From: Scilla litardierei
Lineage: Eukaryota; Streptophyta; Magnoliopsida; Asparagales; Asparagaceae
DNA length: 64,000 bases
NCBI GenBank assembly: GCA_030789695.1
Contig: CM061141.1
Span: 277,953,871 to 278,017,870, forward strand
Direction of reading: 5' to 3'
In this document: one piece after another, positions 1 to 10,302 of the stretch
Position numbering within the stretch: the stretch's first letter is position 1
How the letters are laid out: each line of letters starts with the position of its first letter
Program-made: the position numbers and the translations under genes
The notes under the pieces: generated by a model
Database searches by the model: none
Told to the model about the DNA's origin: nothing
Seen by the model: only the letters and a program-made list of their open reading frames with translations

Positions 1-469
1 TCTCTTCGGAAACAACTTGATCTTGGAGAACACTTGAAATTGTATGGTATCTAGTCCTCTTAGCCATACCCCACCCCGACATTCCTACAATAATAAAAAA
101 CATTATTTGATAACTTGAATCCTGTAAATACTGTAAATACCTGTTACTGTTTAGCATCTAACAAGTGATCTTGAGTGCTGGGTTGTCATTGGAAACATCT
201 CATGACTAGAAAAAAAAGGTTGCAGTAAAAAAAACAGATGTTGAGGAAACACTTTGGAAATCACACAACCAAACAATATCATTATATCAGTGAATAAAGA
301 TTTAAAAAGGGCAAAATCGTATAACAAAGGTGATCATGAAGTTCCCAAGGGCAAAAGATTTATTATTGAATAAATAATTGTACCAAAGAAACAACCCATA
401 TACAAAAAACATGTCATGACCAAAAAAACAGAAGCACACAATTAGAAGTGTTTCATCCAGCTTTCTTGA
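1..469. other. AT-rich sequence, no gene seen
   Basis: I see no coding region, RNA gene or clear repeat boundary here. It precedes the tandem repeat block. Confidence 0.5.
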
Positions 470-2135
470 TATACAACAACGATACTACTCGGATGATCTG
501 GAAATCATACCGGTATGTCATGGGAGAATGTGACGAGTATGACATAAAGACATCTACTTAGAATGTAATATCCAGCATCAACGTGAACAAATAAAGCAAG
601 TAATCCTACTCAGAAAACAATTGGCCATAGCTAAGAGTGCAGAATTTGTAAGCAAACATTAAGGATGCTGTATCTAAAATTACAGCTCTATGTGCTATGG
701 ATCTCATGATCCTCAGCAATATCTAGTATCAATGATATATGAATGCAAAACACTAGTAGCCATCAAAAGCTGGACTATTTTCTGATCCAGAAAAACACTG
801 GTACATATGAGCCAAGTTAGCAGCTCTTTTTCGCTTTTCCAAAAAGGGTATAGAAAAATGGCTAGGACAAATATCAACAATAAATAAACTTTTGCAAGTA
901 TGTTGATCCTGGGACTAGAAATTGTTGTTACAAACTTTTGCAAGTATGATGATACCCAATTCAGAATTGTCCAAGACGACCAAGAAGAGTATGATCTGAA
1001 AATAAGACTACAGAGATTGATTTGATTATCAGTGCCTTTACCACAAGATACAGTAGAAATGATAGAGGGTACATCAATGGATTATATGTAGCTGAAATTG
1101 ATAATATAAAACTACTTGCCCACCAACTGATATAGTACTCAATTCCAAAGTGTTTAATACAACAACGACTAGAATGACATATAATGGTATGTCAAGGGGG
1201 AATGTGACGAGTATGACATAAATGCAGCTACTTAGAATGTAACATCCAACATCAAAGTGAACAAATAAAGCAAGTAATCCTACTCTGAAAACAAACTGAT
1301 CATAGCTAAGAGGACAGAGTTTGTAAGCAAACATTAAGGACGTCGCATCTAAAATTATAGCTTTATGTGCTATGGATCTAATGATCCTCAGCAATATCTA
1401 GTATCAATAATATATGAATGCAAAACACTAGTAGCCATCAAAACCTGGACTATTTTCTGATCCTAAAAAACACTGGTACATATGAGCCAAGTTAGCAGCT
1501 CTTTTTCGCTTTTCCAAAAATGGTATAGAAAAATGGCTTGGACAAATATCAACCATAAATAAACTTGTGCAAGTATGTTGATCCTGGGACTAGAAATTGT
1601 TGTTACAAACTTTTGCAAGTATGATGATACTCAATTCAGAATTGTTCAACACGACTAAGAAGAGTATGATCTGAAAATAAGACTACGAAGATTGATTTGA
1701 TTCTCAGTGCCTTTACCACAAGATACAGCAGAAATGATAGAGGAAACATCAATGGGTTATATGTAGCTGAAATTTGTAATATAACACTATTTGCCCACCA
1801 ACTGATATAGTACTCAATTCCAAAGTGTTCAATAAAACAATGACTAGAATGACATATAATGGTATGTCATGGGGGAATGTGACGAGTATGACATAAAGGC
1901 AGCTACTTAGAATGTAATATCCAGCATCAAAGTGAACAAATAAAGCAAGTAATCCTACTCTGAAAACAAACTGGCCATATCTAAGAGTGCAGAACCTGTA
2001 AGCAAACATTAAGGACGCCGCATCTAAGATTAGAGCTCTATATGCTATGGATCTCACGATCCTCAGCAATATCTAGTATCAATGATATATAATGCAAAAC
2101 ACCAGTATCCATCAAAACCTGGACTATTTTCTGAT
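470..2135. repeat. Tandem repeat, about 675-bp unit, two and a half copies
   Basis: The same sequence recurs at about 470-1137, 1138-1811 and 1812-2135, the last copy being partial. The anchor phrase gtgacgagtatgacataaa lies near 526, 1207 and 1881. Copies differ by scattered substitutions and small indels. Open frames of 106 codons on the minus strand occur at the same place in copies 2 and 3. They are most simply chance frames shared by descent, since they match nothing I recognise and use hydrophobic low-complexity codons. Confidence 0.85.
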
Positions 2136-2735
2136 AAGTGATTACTTCCATTGAGAGATGAAATTTCACACAACTATGTTAACGCAATTTCTTAAGAGTA
2201 TCATTTAATCAGGTTGCAGTCAGTTTGACCGTAAAACATGTCTGCCAATGCATAAGATGATGATGAGTTATCAATCCTTGGATGTTTTAGTTGGTTGGAG
2301 TTGCATGCAAAATTCAATCTGAAACAATACATATAAAGAGATTACAACATAATTGTAAATATATAAAGAGTTTTCTAAATTACTTCAGCTAAAATTTTTG
2401 ATTATCTTTAGCTAAATTTTTTGATTATGTTAATAATGGTAGGTACAGATTACCATGGTTTATAAAATAGCATTATCATACCAGTGGGGGTCACACTTTC
2501 ATGGTTTTGAGCATGTTGCACAACTCCTTTTTCTTTATCATTGCGGTGTTGAAGAAGCTTCTTCCCCATCCATCGACCCACCATTGTTGTGAACATAAAC
2601 AATTAGTATGTCTACTTTCAGTAAAAGTAAGAAAAAATTATATATTTGAAGAATTAAAATATGGCTTGAGCATCTCGGTCTCTATTTTAGATTAGATACA
2701 AATCGCTTCATTAATATGTGTTCCCACCTTAAAAC
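2136..2735. other. AT-rich sequence, no gene seen
   Basis: No supported gene. Several A/T-rich short repeats and no recognisable protein in any frame. Confidence 0.45.
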
Positions 2736-2990
2736 TTACTCCTTGATGTCAAGTAAACCAAATGCTACTCTCGTTGATCTGTGAAAATACAAATCTTCAG
2801 AGATGTCTTGTAATGTAAGATGTTTTCCCTGAGAAACCAGATACTGAAATCTCAACACAAAAGGAAATGTAAGAAAAATGCATGCAGCAAAAAACACTAC
2901 ATCCAAAACCAAATGTAGCATATTATTAGAGAATTCATCCAACATACCTGGAATAACAACAACGACCTCTCGCATTCAAACAAGAATCTC
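2736..2990 (-). other. Candidate terminal exons of an unrecognised minus-strand gene
   Basis: On the minus strand a segment ending at 2948 is followed by a GTATG donor, and an acceptor (gatttcag) precedes an open stretch 2843-2736 that ends in TAA. Splicing keeps an open frame. The last exon contains the phrase YLVSQGKHLTLQDISEDLY and ends LLDIKE. I do not recognise the family. The gene would read out of the 3122-3383 fragment region or from beyond the gap. Splice sites were judged by eye only, so this is a weak candidate. Confidence 0.2.
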
Positions 2991-3121
2991 GACAATGTTA
3001 TGTTGTCAATACCATATATTTGTTGACAAATTATAAACTACAACGAATAATCATGTGGAATTTTTACTTGGTCATTCATCTGATCAAGCATTCTCAATAT
3101 GTCAAATAGCAAATAAAATCA

Positions 3122-3383
3122 TCAATCAGTATCTTCTCCATCTCCATCTCCATCTCCATCTTCACTTGGAATGTTAACAGATTCGACATCACTATCATCG
3201 TCCAAAAATTTTGTATGTGTGCTTGCTTCTTGCAAGAGTCCATGAAGTTCACATACTGGATCACCTTCTTCCACAATATATCCGCCTCTGTGCAATTGAG
3301 GTGTGTCATTCTCATTCCCTACCGTAGTATTCCTATGATATAATGCAGTTAGAACATCTTGATCAACATCATCCTGCTGCATT
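3122..3383 (-). CDS. Partial hypothetical protein, acidic C-terminus, cut by assembly gap
   Basis: An open minus-strand frame runs from the edge of the N block down to a stop at 3122. About 87 residues are visible, ending in an acidic run rich in D, E and G (DGDGDGDGEDTD). The upstream part lies in the unsequenced gap. Codon content looks more protein-like than its neighbours, but I do not recognise the family. It could be the C-terminus of a transposon protein or of a host gene. Confidence 0.3.
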
Positions 3384-3883
3384 NNNNNNNNNNNNNNNNN
3401 NNNNNNNNNNNNNNNNNNNNNNNNNNNNNNNNNNNNNNNNNNNNNNNNNNNNNNNNNNNNNNNNNNNNNNNNNNNNNNNNNNNNNNNNNNNNNNNNNNNN
3501 NNNNNNNNNNNNNNNNNNNNNNNNNNNNNNNNNNNNNNNNNNNNNNNNNNNNNNNNNNNNNNNNNNNNNNNNNNNNNNNNNNNNNNNNNNNNNNNNNNNN
3601 NNNNNNNNNNNNNNNNNNNNNNNNNNNNNNNNNNNNNNNNNNNNNNNNNNNNNNNNNNNNNNNNNNNNNNNNNNNNNNNNNNNNNNNNNNNNNNNNNNNN
3701 NNNNNNNNNNNNNNNNNNNNNNNNNNNNNNNNNNNNNNNNNNNNNNNNNNNNNNNNNNNNNNNNNNNNNNNNNNNNNNNNNNNNNNNNNNNNNNNNNNNN
3801 NNNNNNNNNNNNNNNNNNNNNNNNNNNNNNNNNNNNNNNNNNNNNNNNNNNNNNNNNNNNNNNNNNNNNNNNNNNNNNNNNNN
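3384..3883. other. Assembly gap (500 N)
   Basis: Exactly 500 unknown bases, the same length as the second gap, so the number is a placeholder and not a measured distance. Open frames that run across it are artefacts of reading N as any residue. Confidence 0.98.
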
Positions 3884-4217
3884 AGGGACCTTTCCACCTG
3901 ACAGTAGACATGGTCGTGCAATATCCCCATACAGCCGTGTGAGCCAAGTCACCTGGAGCTGCAGGCAGCGACACAACCATATGCATCAACCGCACGGCCG
4001 TGCTCAATTTGCGAAGGATGTCCGCCTCCTTCTTTGTCCACTTTTCTTCCTCAAGAGTGGGTTCTTCATAAGGATTCTACACCATCATCCGTAGCTTATA
4101 GGGGATAGAGAGTAGGTACGTTTGCATCAGATTCTTCCAAGCTCCATATTTTGATCCGGTGAGAAGTGGTGGTCAGGTGCTTGATTGACCTTCGGGGAAA
4201 CAATTGGTTGACGCCAT
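3884..4217 (-). pseudogene. Copia-type gag N-terminus, decayed and truncated by gap
   Basis: Reading the minus strand from an ATG at 4217, the frame carries the typical start of a plant copia gag: a short leader, then PPLLTGSKYGAWKNLM and a tryptophan/tyrosine-containing helix, like the gag of the intact copia elements further along. Two in-frame stops interrupt it, TGA near 4175 and TAG near 4085. The frame then runs open into the N block. It lies directly downstream of a PBS-like site and an LTR-like stretch, which supports a decayed copia element. Confidence 0.7.
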
Positions 4218-4226
4218 CAATAACCT

Positions 4227-4239
4227 CTCTCTAATACCA
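4227..4239 (-). other. Primer binding site, Met-tRNA type, degenerate
   Basis: The minus strand reads TGGTATTAGAGAG, close to the usual copia PBS TGGTATCAGAGC. It sits two bases inside the LTR-like block and ten bases before the gag ATG. Confidence 0.65.
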
Positions 4240-4241
4240 AG

Positions 4242-5030
4242 TGTTATGACCTGAGATGACAAAGAGATACACTAGAGAGGGAGTAAATAGTGGCAAATTA
4301 AAACTTATCCTCTAGAAATCTCCCTAAGATTAATATAGAATTACCTATGTCAATATTAATCAACAAATACTTGCATCGATAAAATAAGCACATCGGAAAA
4401 AATAAAGGCAAGTAAAGAATCAAGAGATCAATCACATATACAACAACAATTTATCCTGGTTCACCACTACCAGGTACGTCCAATCCTTAAATCTCCATCA
4501 AGCTTTAATCCACTATTTGAACCAAATAGTACACCGAGCAACCTAACTTCTAATGAGAAATTACAACTCACACCACCTTCCCTACAAGAAGGATTTTCAT
4601 TTGCCTCACAACCCGATGATTTTTACAACTCAACTCCCTACAATAGGAGTTACCCTCACTACACCCAAGTAAGAAAGATACTTACAACGCTTTTGAAGAA
4701 TTACCTATAGCCTTATCGATTTGTAGCCCAAGTGTTGAAGTGTTTCTATAGGATGAACTTGATCTCAAAGATAAGAAGTTTAGATAAATGGGAGATCAAG
4801 AATTAATGCCAAAAGGATTTTGAAAACTTTTGAAAACTTTGGCCAAGAAGATATTGAGAGCTTGAGAGAACCATTGAAAACATATTTTGAAAGCACTAAT
4901 TTTTCATCAGAAAATCTTATTTTATTCTTATTAAAACCCAAGCTCAAATTCTCTATTTAAAGAAGAAATTCTGCTCAAGGTATAATCCCAAAATTGCCCC
5001 TCCAACGGCTACAAACGGATGTTGCGATCA
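4242..5030 (-). repeat. Copia LTR (5' LTR of a minus-strand element)
   Basis: The block starts tgttatgacc and ends gcgatca on the plus strand, i.e. TG...CA. It adjoins the PBS on the inner side. A TATA-like stretch (tttaaataga on the minus strand) lies near 4960. No second LTR is visible, so the outer boundary is inferred from the TG/CA ends and the switch to LINE sequence. Confidence 0.6.
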
Positions 5031-5032
5031 TA

Positions 5033-5230
5033 AAACCAAAAAAGGATGTTTAAAGTGAATAGCTGCAACAATAGTATTATTCGATCAAAATGTACCATTC
5101 CGGCTAAAGAGTAAATTTTTTTAAATGGTGATTAGATCAACTTTTTTATTTGGTACAAATTGTTAAGATATCACCAAGAAAAATCAATAGGGAATGGTTA
5201 TGAAGAGATGCAAATGTTGCGGTGGTCTAG
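5033..5230 (+). pseudogene. RTE-type LINE reverse transcriptase C-terminal remnant, copy A
   Basis: This stretch is a diverged duplicate of 5460-5670. In shifting frames it shows pieces of the plant RTE LINE C-terminus, of the type 'LFDRNVPLKLKSKFY' followed by 'LFGTNC'. Several stops and frameshifts make it non-functional. It stops where the copia LTR begins, so the LTR may have inserted into it. Confidence 0.5.
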
Positions 5231-5459
5231 ATAATTTTCTGTTGGTTCCATGTGTGATATAGCAAATCTCGCTGTCACCCCTATAATTTGATAAGAGTCC
5301 ATGTTTTGTCATGATTACGAATCCTATTTGTTTAGAAGAAGTAGTAGTAGTTTTTGTTTTTAGAACATTAATGTAAATAAGGTGCACCAGTTTTAATTAT
5401 AGTGATAGATCACGGGTCAGATATCTAGAAGGATGCAAGCATGAAGGAAGCTATTGATC

Positions 5460-6055
5460 CTAAAATCGAAAAAGGATGTTTAAAGTAGAGAGCTGCATCT
5501 GAAATATTGTTCGATCGAAATGTACCGTTGAAGCTAAGGAGTAAATTTTATAGGACATGAATAGTTCATCTCTGTTATATGGTACAAAGTGTTGGTTATC
5601 ACCCAAAAAAGAATGAACATCATATGGTTATGATAGAGGTAGGTATGTAGCGGTGGATGCGTGCAAACACTAGAAAGAAATAGTAGGAAGAAATGAGGAT
5701 ATCCGAGCGAATGTATGCATAATCCATATATAGTATAATATGATAAAACATCACTTAAGATGGTTTGGCCACATACGCTGAAGACCTAGTGAAGCATTCA
5801 TTGGAAAAATAGACCATATGAATGTTGAGATTAAAAGAAATATATGTAGGCCGAAGAAGACATGGATGGAAGCAATAAGAGGGGATATGAAAGCTCCCGA
5901 TTTGATGGAAGGGAAAGATTTAGATCGTAATGCATGAAAAAACAAGTATCTAACATTATGATCTGACATGATCACGATCCGACGTTCTTACCGTTAAGTC
6001 CATGACGATGACCCCAACGATGATGGCTATTATGCTGACGATGACGACGACATTT
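5460..6055 (+). pseudogene. RTE-type LINE reverse transcriptase C-terminal remnant, copy B with 3' end
   Basis: Frames here show the well-known C-terminal block of plant RTE LINEs: EEMRISERMY, then HHLRWFGHIR (5751 onward), CRPKKTWMEAIRGDMK and a D-rich tail. Stops interrupt it, for example TGA in place of the residue after HIR. The element ends near 6055 in short GAT/GAC repeats, as usual for RTE 3' ends. It is a 5'-truncated, dead copy. Confidence 0.75.
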
Positions 6056-6442
6056 GTAAGTATTCATAATAAATTATTTTAAAAATTGGAATAGAATTAT
6101 TTTTGAAAATATTTGCACATTTTTGTGAAATTTGTTTCTGTGAATTACGGATAAAATAAGAGAGAACTATTATAGGCCCAGCCTAATGGAACATTAACAA
6201 CCTCAGCCCAAATTAATGTTTGCTCATTGGGCCCATTTACTAACAAAATAACCGAACCCAGCAAATCCCCTCACAAAATTTACTGTAGACACCGAAACGC
6301 CAGCTCACTGCTCTCCCAAATAACACCCAAAAAAACGACAAAACCCGTTTCCGACCGTTGCACCCAACCACAATTCAAACCTCAAACCCCCATCCACCGT
6401 CCATTCCCACAATCACAACAAATCACAACCGCCCAAACTCCA

Positions 6443-6533
6443 TTTAAAAATCCCTAGTCCTCTCCTCATTCTCCCCAATCTCTCCCCTGTTCTCACAAAC
6501 ACCAAAAAAAAAAAGAACAGATCGATAAGAAAA
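6443..6533 (+). promoter_or_regulatory. Core promoter and 5' leader of the phosphatase gene
   Basis: A TATA-like TTTAAAAAT at 6443-6451 is followed by a pyrimidine-rich patch (ctctcctcattctcccc and similar, 6460-6500) and then an A-rich leader that ends at an ATG with G at +4. Position and composition fit a plant core promoter with a Y patch. Inferred from sequence only. Confidence 0.5.
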
Positions 6534-7349
6534 ATGGTCTCCAAGATCCCGAAGAAAGCCCCCAAACCCCTGAAATCCTGCAGATCACGGTCGCCGTCCC
6601 CCGACAAATCCACAGCCGCCGGCTCCATCCGCCGCTCCCTCCGCTACTGCCGCCGGAAGCTCGTCAAGCTCTTCGCTCGTTGCATCATTTTCTCCCCCTC
6701 CACCCCCCAAAACCTCGGCTTCCGCCGTCTAAAACCCTTGGCGTTGGAAGGAAAAGCTCTACCCCCTCCGTCATCTCTGTCGAAAAAGACAATCTTCCTC
6801 GACCTCGACGAGACATTGGTCCACTCCAAGCCCGACCCGGCCCCCGAAAACTATGATTTCATCGTCTACCCACGCATCGACGGCCAAATAATCCCTTACT
6901 ACGTCCTGAAAAGGCCCGGGGCCGAGGAATTTCTGAAGAGAGCCGCGGAGAGGTTTGAGGTCGTCGTGTTCACCGCGGGGCTGAGAGAGTACGCGTCGCT
7001 GGTGCTCGACCTGCTCGACCCAGACGGGGAGGCGATCTCGCACAGGCTGTACCGGGACTCTTGCAAGGAGATCGGGGGGAGGTTTGTGAAGGACTTGTCG
7101 GAGCTCGGGAGGGACCTGGGCAGCGTCGCGATCGTGGACGACAACCCGATGAGCTATCTGTTTCAGCGGGAGAATGCGGTTCCGGTGAAGGCGTTTGTGA
7201 GCGATCTTCACGACAAGGAGCTGGAGAGACTGTCGGAGTTCTTGGAGATCGCGGCGCTGTTCGACGATATGAGGGATGCTGTCAGGTGTTTTCTGTCGAT
7301 TGACGGCGACGGCGGAGGCTGTGAGAGCTCTTCATGGCCTTGTTTGTGA
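6534..7349 (+). CDS. NIF/CTD small phosphatase-like protein (HAD superfamily)
   Basis: A 271-residue intronless protein. Residues 1-85 are basic and serine/proline rich, probably disordered. Residues 86-255 form an FCP1/NIF-type HAD phosphatase domain. Motif I is DLDETLVHS (D90 nucleophile, D92 acid/base), motif II VVFTAG (T147), then FVKDLS with K186, and motif III VDDNP (D202, D203). All catalytic residues are present. Family members dephosphorylate serine or threonine, for example on the RNA polymerase II C-terminal domain; the substrate of this one cannot be read from sequence. There is no membrane segment, so it is probably nuclear or cytosolic. The start was chosen because the ATG follows the leader with a good context and the upstream frame has no better start. 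The gene is clearly more GC-rich than the surrounding repeats. It is the best-supported host gene here. Confidence 0.93.
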   Translation: MVSKIPKKAPKPLKSCRSRSPSPDKSTAAGSIRRSLRYCRRKLVKLFARCIIFSPSTPQNLGFRRLKPLALEGKALPPPSSLSKKTIFLDLDETLVHSKPDPAPENYDFIVYPRIDGQIIPYYVLKRPGAEEFLKRAAERFEVVVFTAGLREYASLVLDLLDPDGEAISHRLYRDSCKEIGGRFVKDLSELGRDLGSVAIVDDNPMSYLFQRENAVPVKAFVSDLHDKELERLSEFLEIAALFDDMRDAVRCFLSIDGDGGGCESSSWPCL

Positions 7350-8305
7350 GGAGGAGGAGGAGCTCCGTCGAGCATTCAGGGGCTGGCTGAATGAATGCAT
7401 GAATGCGGTACGCAATGTGATGGCCCTGGTGTTTTAATTTGTTGAAAGATGAGATTAAGATACGATATTGCTTCTTTTGATGTAGATTAAAATTCAATTT
7501 GGGGTTGAAGGATGAGATTGCAATTGTTGTGGATACTGAGATCTCACATTCGGTTATGTTGGAATAAATCATTATGCACAATGAATAGATCGGACATAAT
7601 GCATCCTACTTAGCATGGATATATTTGTTGTACAACATGTGACCGTCAAAATCACATGTTGGTGCAAAGTTATTAAACTTCAACTAGTACAACACATCCA
7701 AATCAGAAGAAAAAACATACATAAAATGGTCAAAATATAAAAGTATCCCATGAACCTCAGATCATACCATATTGCATCAAGTCACAGTACATTCCAATCC
7801 CTTTCAAATTGATTTCCCATATATCAATTGAAAAGCACACTTGATTGCCCCTGAAAGCTAGAAGAATTTCCTTCAATGTGTTGAATATTAAGTCACGACA
7901 TATAGGTTTTGATGATGAGCAAACATATCATATATTATGAGCTAATCTATTATACAAATGAGGGATGTTTTTGAATTTTGTCCAACTGTGACAAGATGAC
8001 TGGGACAAAGAAGATGAGTAGGACATGGTGACTAGGATTAAGAAGAGGTGTTGTGAAAACTTTGTGAGATTTTTGAATTTTAAGGGGGAAATATTTGGTT
8101 GGAAAACTTAAACTTTTAAATTTGTTGTGTAATACAAAGGTTTGGGGGAACTCCGACATCGGGCCGCCCAACAACCCAGACCAGCCCAACCACGCAGACC
8201 AAAGTCCCACCAGTTTTTCTCTTCGCTCAAGTTCTCTTCATCAGTAAAAACCAGCCATGGATCGATCGAGTTCTCTTCATCAAGGTAGCCCTTCCGCTCG
8301 AGTTC
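7350..8305. other. Intergenic sequence; inverted repeat at 7633-7661
   Basis: The 3' flank of the phosphatase gene has aataaat near 7563 as a possible poly(A) signal. A perfect 10-bp inverted repeat (caacatgtga / tcacatgttg, 9-base loop) lies at 7633-7661. No gene recognised. Confidence 0.5.
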
Positions 8306-8532
8306 TCTTCGTCCTCTCTGTGGAACCGCCTGCAAGAATCCGTCTCCAAGCAAGCTTTCGACACTCCTCTCTATCAAGTAAGCAAACCACTCAATGTTCG
8401 CAAATTTTAGAGATTTTGATCCGATCTCTGGGGTTTTACGATGTTTTTTTGCACTCTCTGTAGTTCAATGTCCCAGATTTCTGCGTCGAAACCCTAGATT
8501 CCCTCTTCGCTCTCGGTGACAATTTAGTGAAG
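8306..8532 (+). other. Two candidate exons of an unrecognised host gene
   Basis: A first open stretch ends at 8377 before a good GTAAGC donor. A TAG acceptor precedes a 69-nt stretch, 8464-8532, which ends at a GTAAAT donor. Joined across the 86-nt intron the frame reads ...SLWNRLQESVSKQAFDTPLY then QFNVPDFCVETLDSLFALG. No in-frame ATG is visible upstream; the ATG at 8257 is in another frame and stops soon after. I do not recognise the family. The gene may continue past the retrotransposon at 9254, or be a fragment. The splice sites look better than chance. Confidence 0.3.
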
Positions 8533-9253
8533 GTAAATTATGTGACATTTCGACTGAAATTTTGGTTTTTAGGGCAGTTGGAAGTTCTCTGCTTGCTCTG
8601 GTATAAGACACAAATAAGCAGCGCAGCAGTGGCGGGGAGTGAAGTAGGCTATTCTGATGGTCATGTGAAGCCTCATGTTCCAGGGGCAGCTGGTGGGGTT
8701 GCGGCACGTGAGGGTATGAATTAGTATGGAGTTGGGAGGGGTGTTGTTAGTCCAATTTATGTGGCAAGAGGAGGTGTAGCATTCCATAGGCGAGGTGTTA
8801 GTCTAGTGGCCGACTTATAATTTGTTGTCCTTGATCGAAATTGTGATAGAAATCAGTTTTTATGCCGAATAGTAAACCCAAGAATCTAAGGGGAATGAAG
8901 GCAATGAAGAAATCAGGTGGTGATATATAGTTAGATATTGTATTTTGTCAGTTTAAGTGTGGATTCTCAAAACAAAATTAAAAGCTAGCTTGATGAATGT
9001 TGGTGGTTTTGAAACTAGGTTGTATGGAGGAGTGGGAACTATATGATGCTATGTCTGGAGAATCGACAATGGATTTTAGTGGGGGATGTGCAGTGCTGAA
9101 TTTTTCTGCACTTTTTTCTTTGGTTGCATTTTGTTTGTTTGTTTGGCCTGGATGTAGTTCTGTTATCTGTGTACATGGATGTCCAATTCTGCTATATCAA
9201 GTTTTTCGACTGATTAGTTTCTCATGCATAGTAAAAAGCTTCGTATTACGTAT
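8533..9253. other. Intron or intergenic sequence; retrotransposon target site at its end
   Basis: No recognised gene. The last five bases, cgtat (9249-9253), are repeated at 19215-19219 on the other side of the copia element and are its target site duplication. Confidence 0.6.
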
Positions 9254-10225
9254 TGTTAGGTTTTATCCTTGCTATTCATGAATGCATTCTTGTCATATAT
9301 GGCACTCTGATTTCGTCGCTTGCTCTTTACTTCCTGAAGTTTTTCTTGACAAGTTATCTGGGGGTTGTTGGATATTTTGTTGTACGTTTTGTTGCATCTG
9401 AGCCACGACCATCTGAAGAAGAGAATCGAATCAGTTTAGGTTGTTGAATGGATTGTTGAACAGTTTGTTGTACCAGGATGTTCAACATGCTGTGTCTATA
9501 TGCGACTTTGGCTCCTCATAGTATTCATGGATCCGAGACTGGAGTCCGCGTGATCTTATGTCTCTATATTTAACAGCTCAGCTATTTATGGAGGTTAATA
9601 ACGGTTAAAGATTTGATTGGCTTTGTACATCTCTCGTTACCTTTGTTGTGAAGTGGTTGGAGAGATTTTCGCCGGCAATATCCTGGCAACGATCTCCTGC
9701 AGATATTTAGGGATCTCCTTCTTGCTGTAGATGTTGCGGGTATTGTAGTTAACGAGCCGCATCTTGATCTGATCGAATCAGTGCTGATTGAACCGTGGAT
9801 TGCGGGAATACTTGCTTTTAGGGTTCGGAGCAATTGGCGGCTGGGTTACGGACTTGGTGATTAAAGTTTTGTGAGATTACTCCAGGAAGGAGGCTGACTA
9901 CTACGCACATAGGATCAAGGGAGTTGATCTAGTCGGTGGTGCAAGGGGAGCTTGCAGGCAAGGGGAGCTTGCCAAGAATACTTCACGGGGTTGATTGCGA
10001 TCACCCCTCACAGTTTGTATTAAGGGAGAGTATGTTCTTCCTTATAGAAGCGTGGTTATTAGAGTTTGTATTCTCTGATTTTCATAGTGAAGTATTCTAC
10101 TTTTCTGGGCGTGGCCCCGCATATGTAGGTGTGCGTACCGAACTACGTTACCAAGTCTTGTGTGTCTCTGTTTGCTGTGTGTTGCTGCGTTGTTCTTAAG
10201 ATTCATTACTGCGTACTGAATTTCA
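9254..10225 (+). repeat. 5' LTR of element S1
   Basis: 972 bp, starting TGTTAGG and ending GAATTTCA. It matches 18242-19214 across its length with about 30 differences. U3 carries several TGTTG-type half sites (9360-9500). Confidence 0.95.
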
Positions 10226-10227
10226 TT

Positions 10228-10240
10228 TGGTATCAGAGCA
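10228..10240 (+). other. Primer binding site of element S1
   Basis: TGGTATCAGAGCA begins two bases after the LTR. This is the usual copia PBS, complementary to initiator Met-tRNA. Confidence 0.93.
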
Positions 10241-10302
10241 GGTCATCTGTATTACTTTGATCGTTCAAAGTGGGTGTGATCTTGTGTGTCAGTACGCTCA
10301 TC

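Noticed and set aside
1074..2069. Two similar 106-codon minus-strand frames
   Set aside because: They are the same chance frame in two tandem repeat copies, with no recognisable domain.
3343..4007. Several open frames spanning the first N block
   Set aside because: They exist only because N is read as an undefined residue; the flanks carry unrelated sequences.
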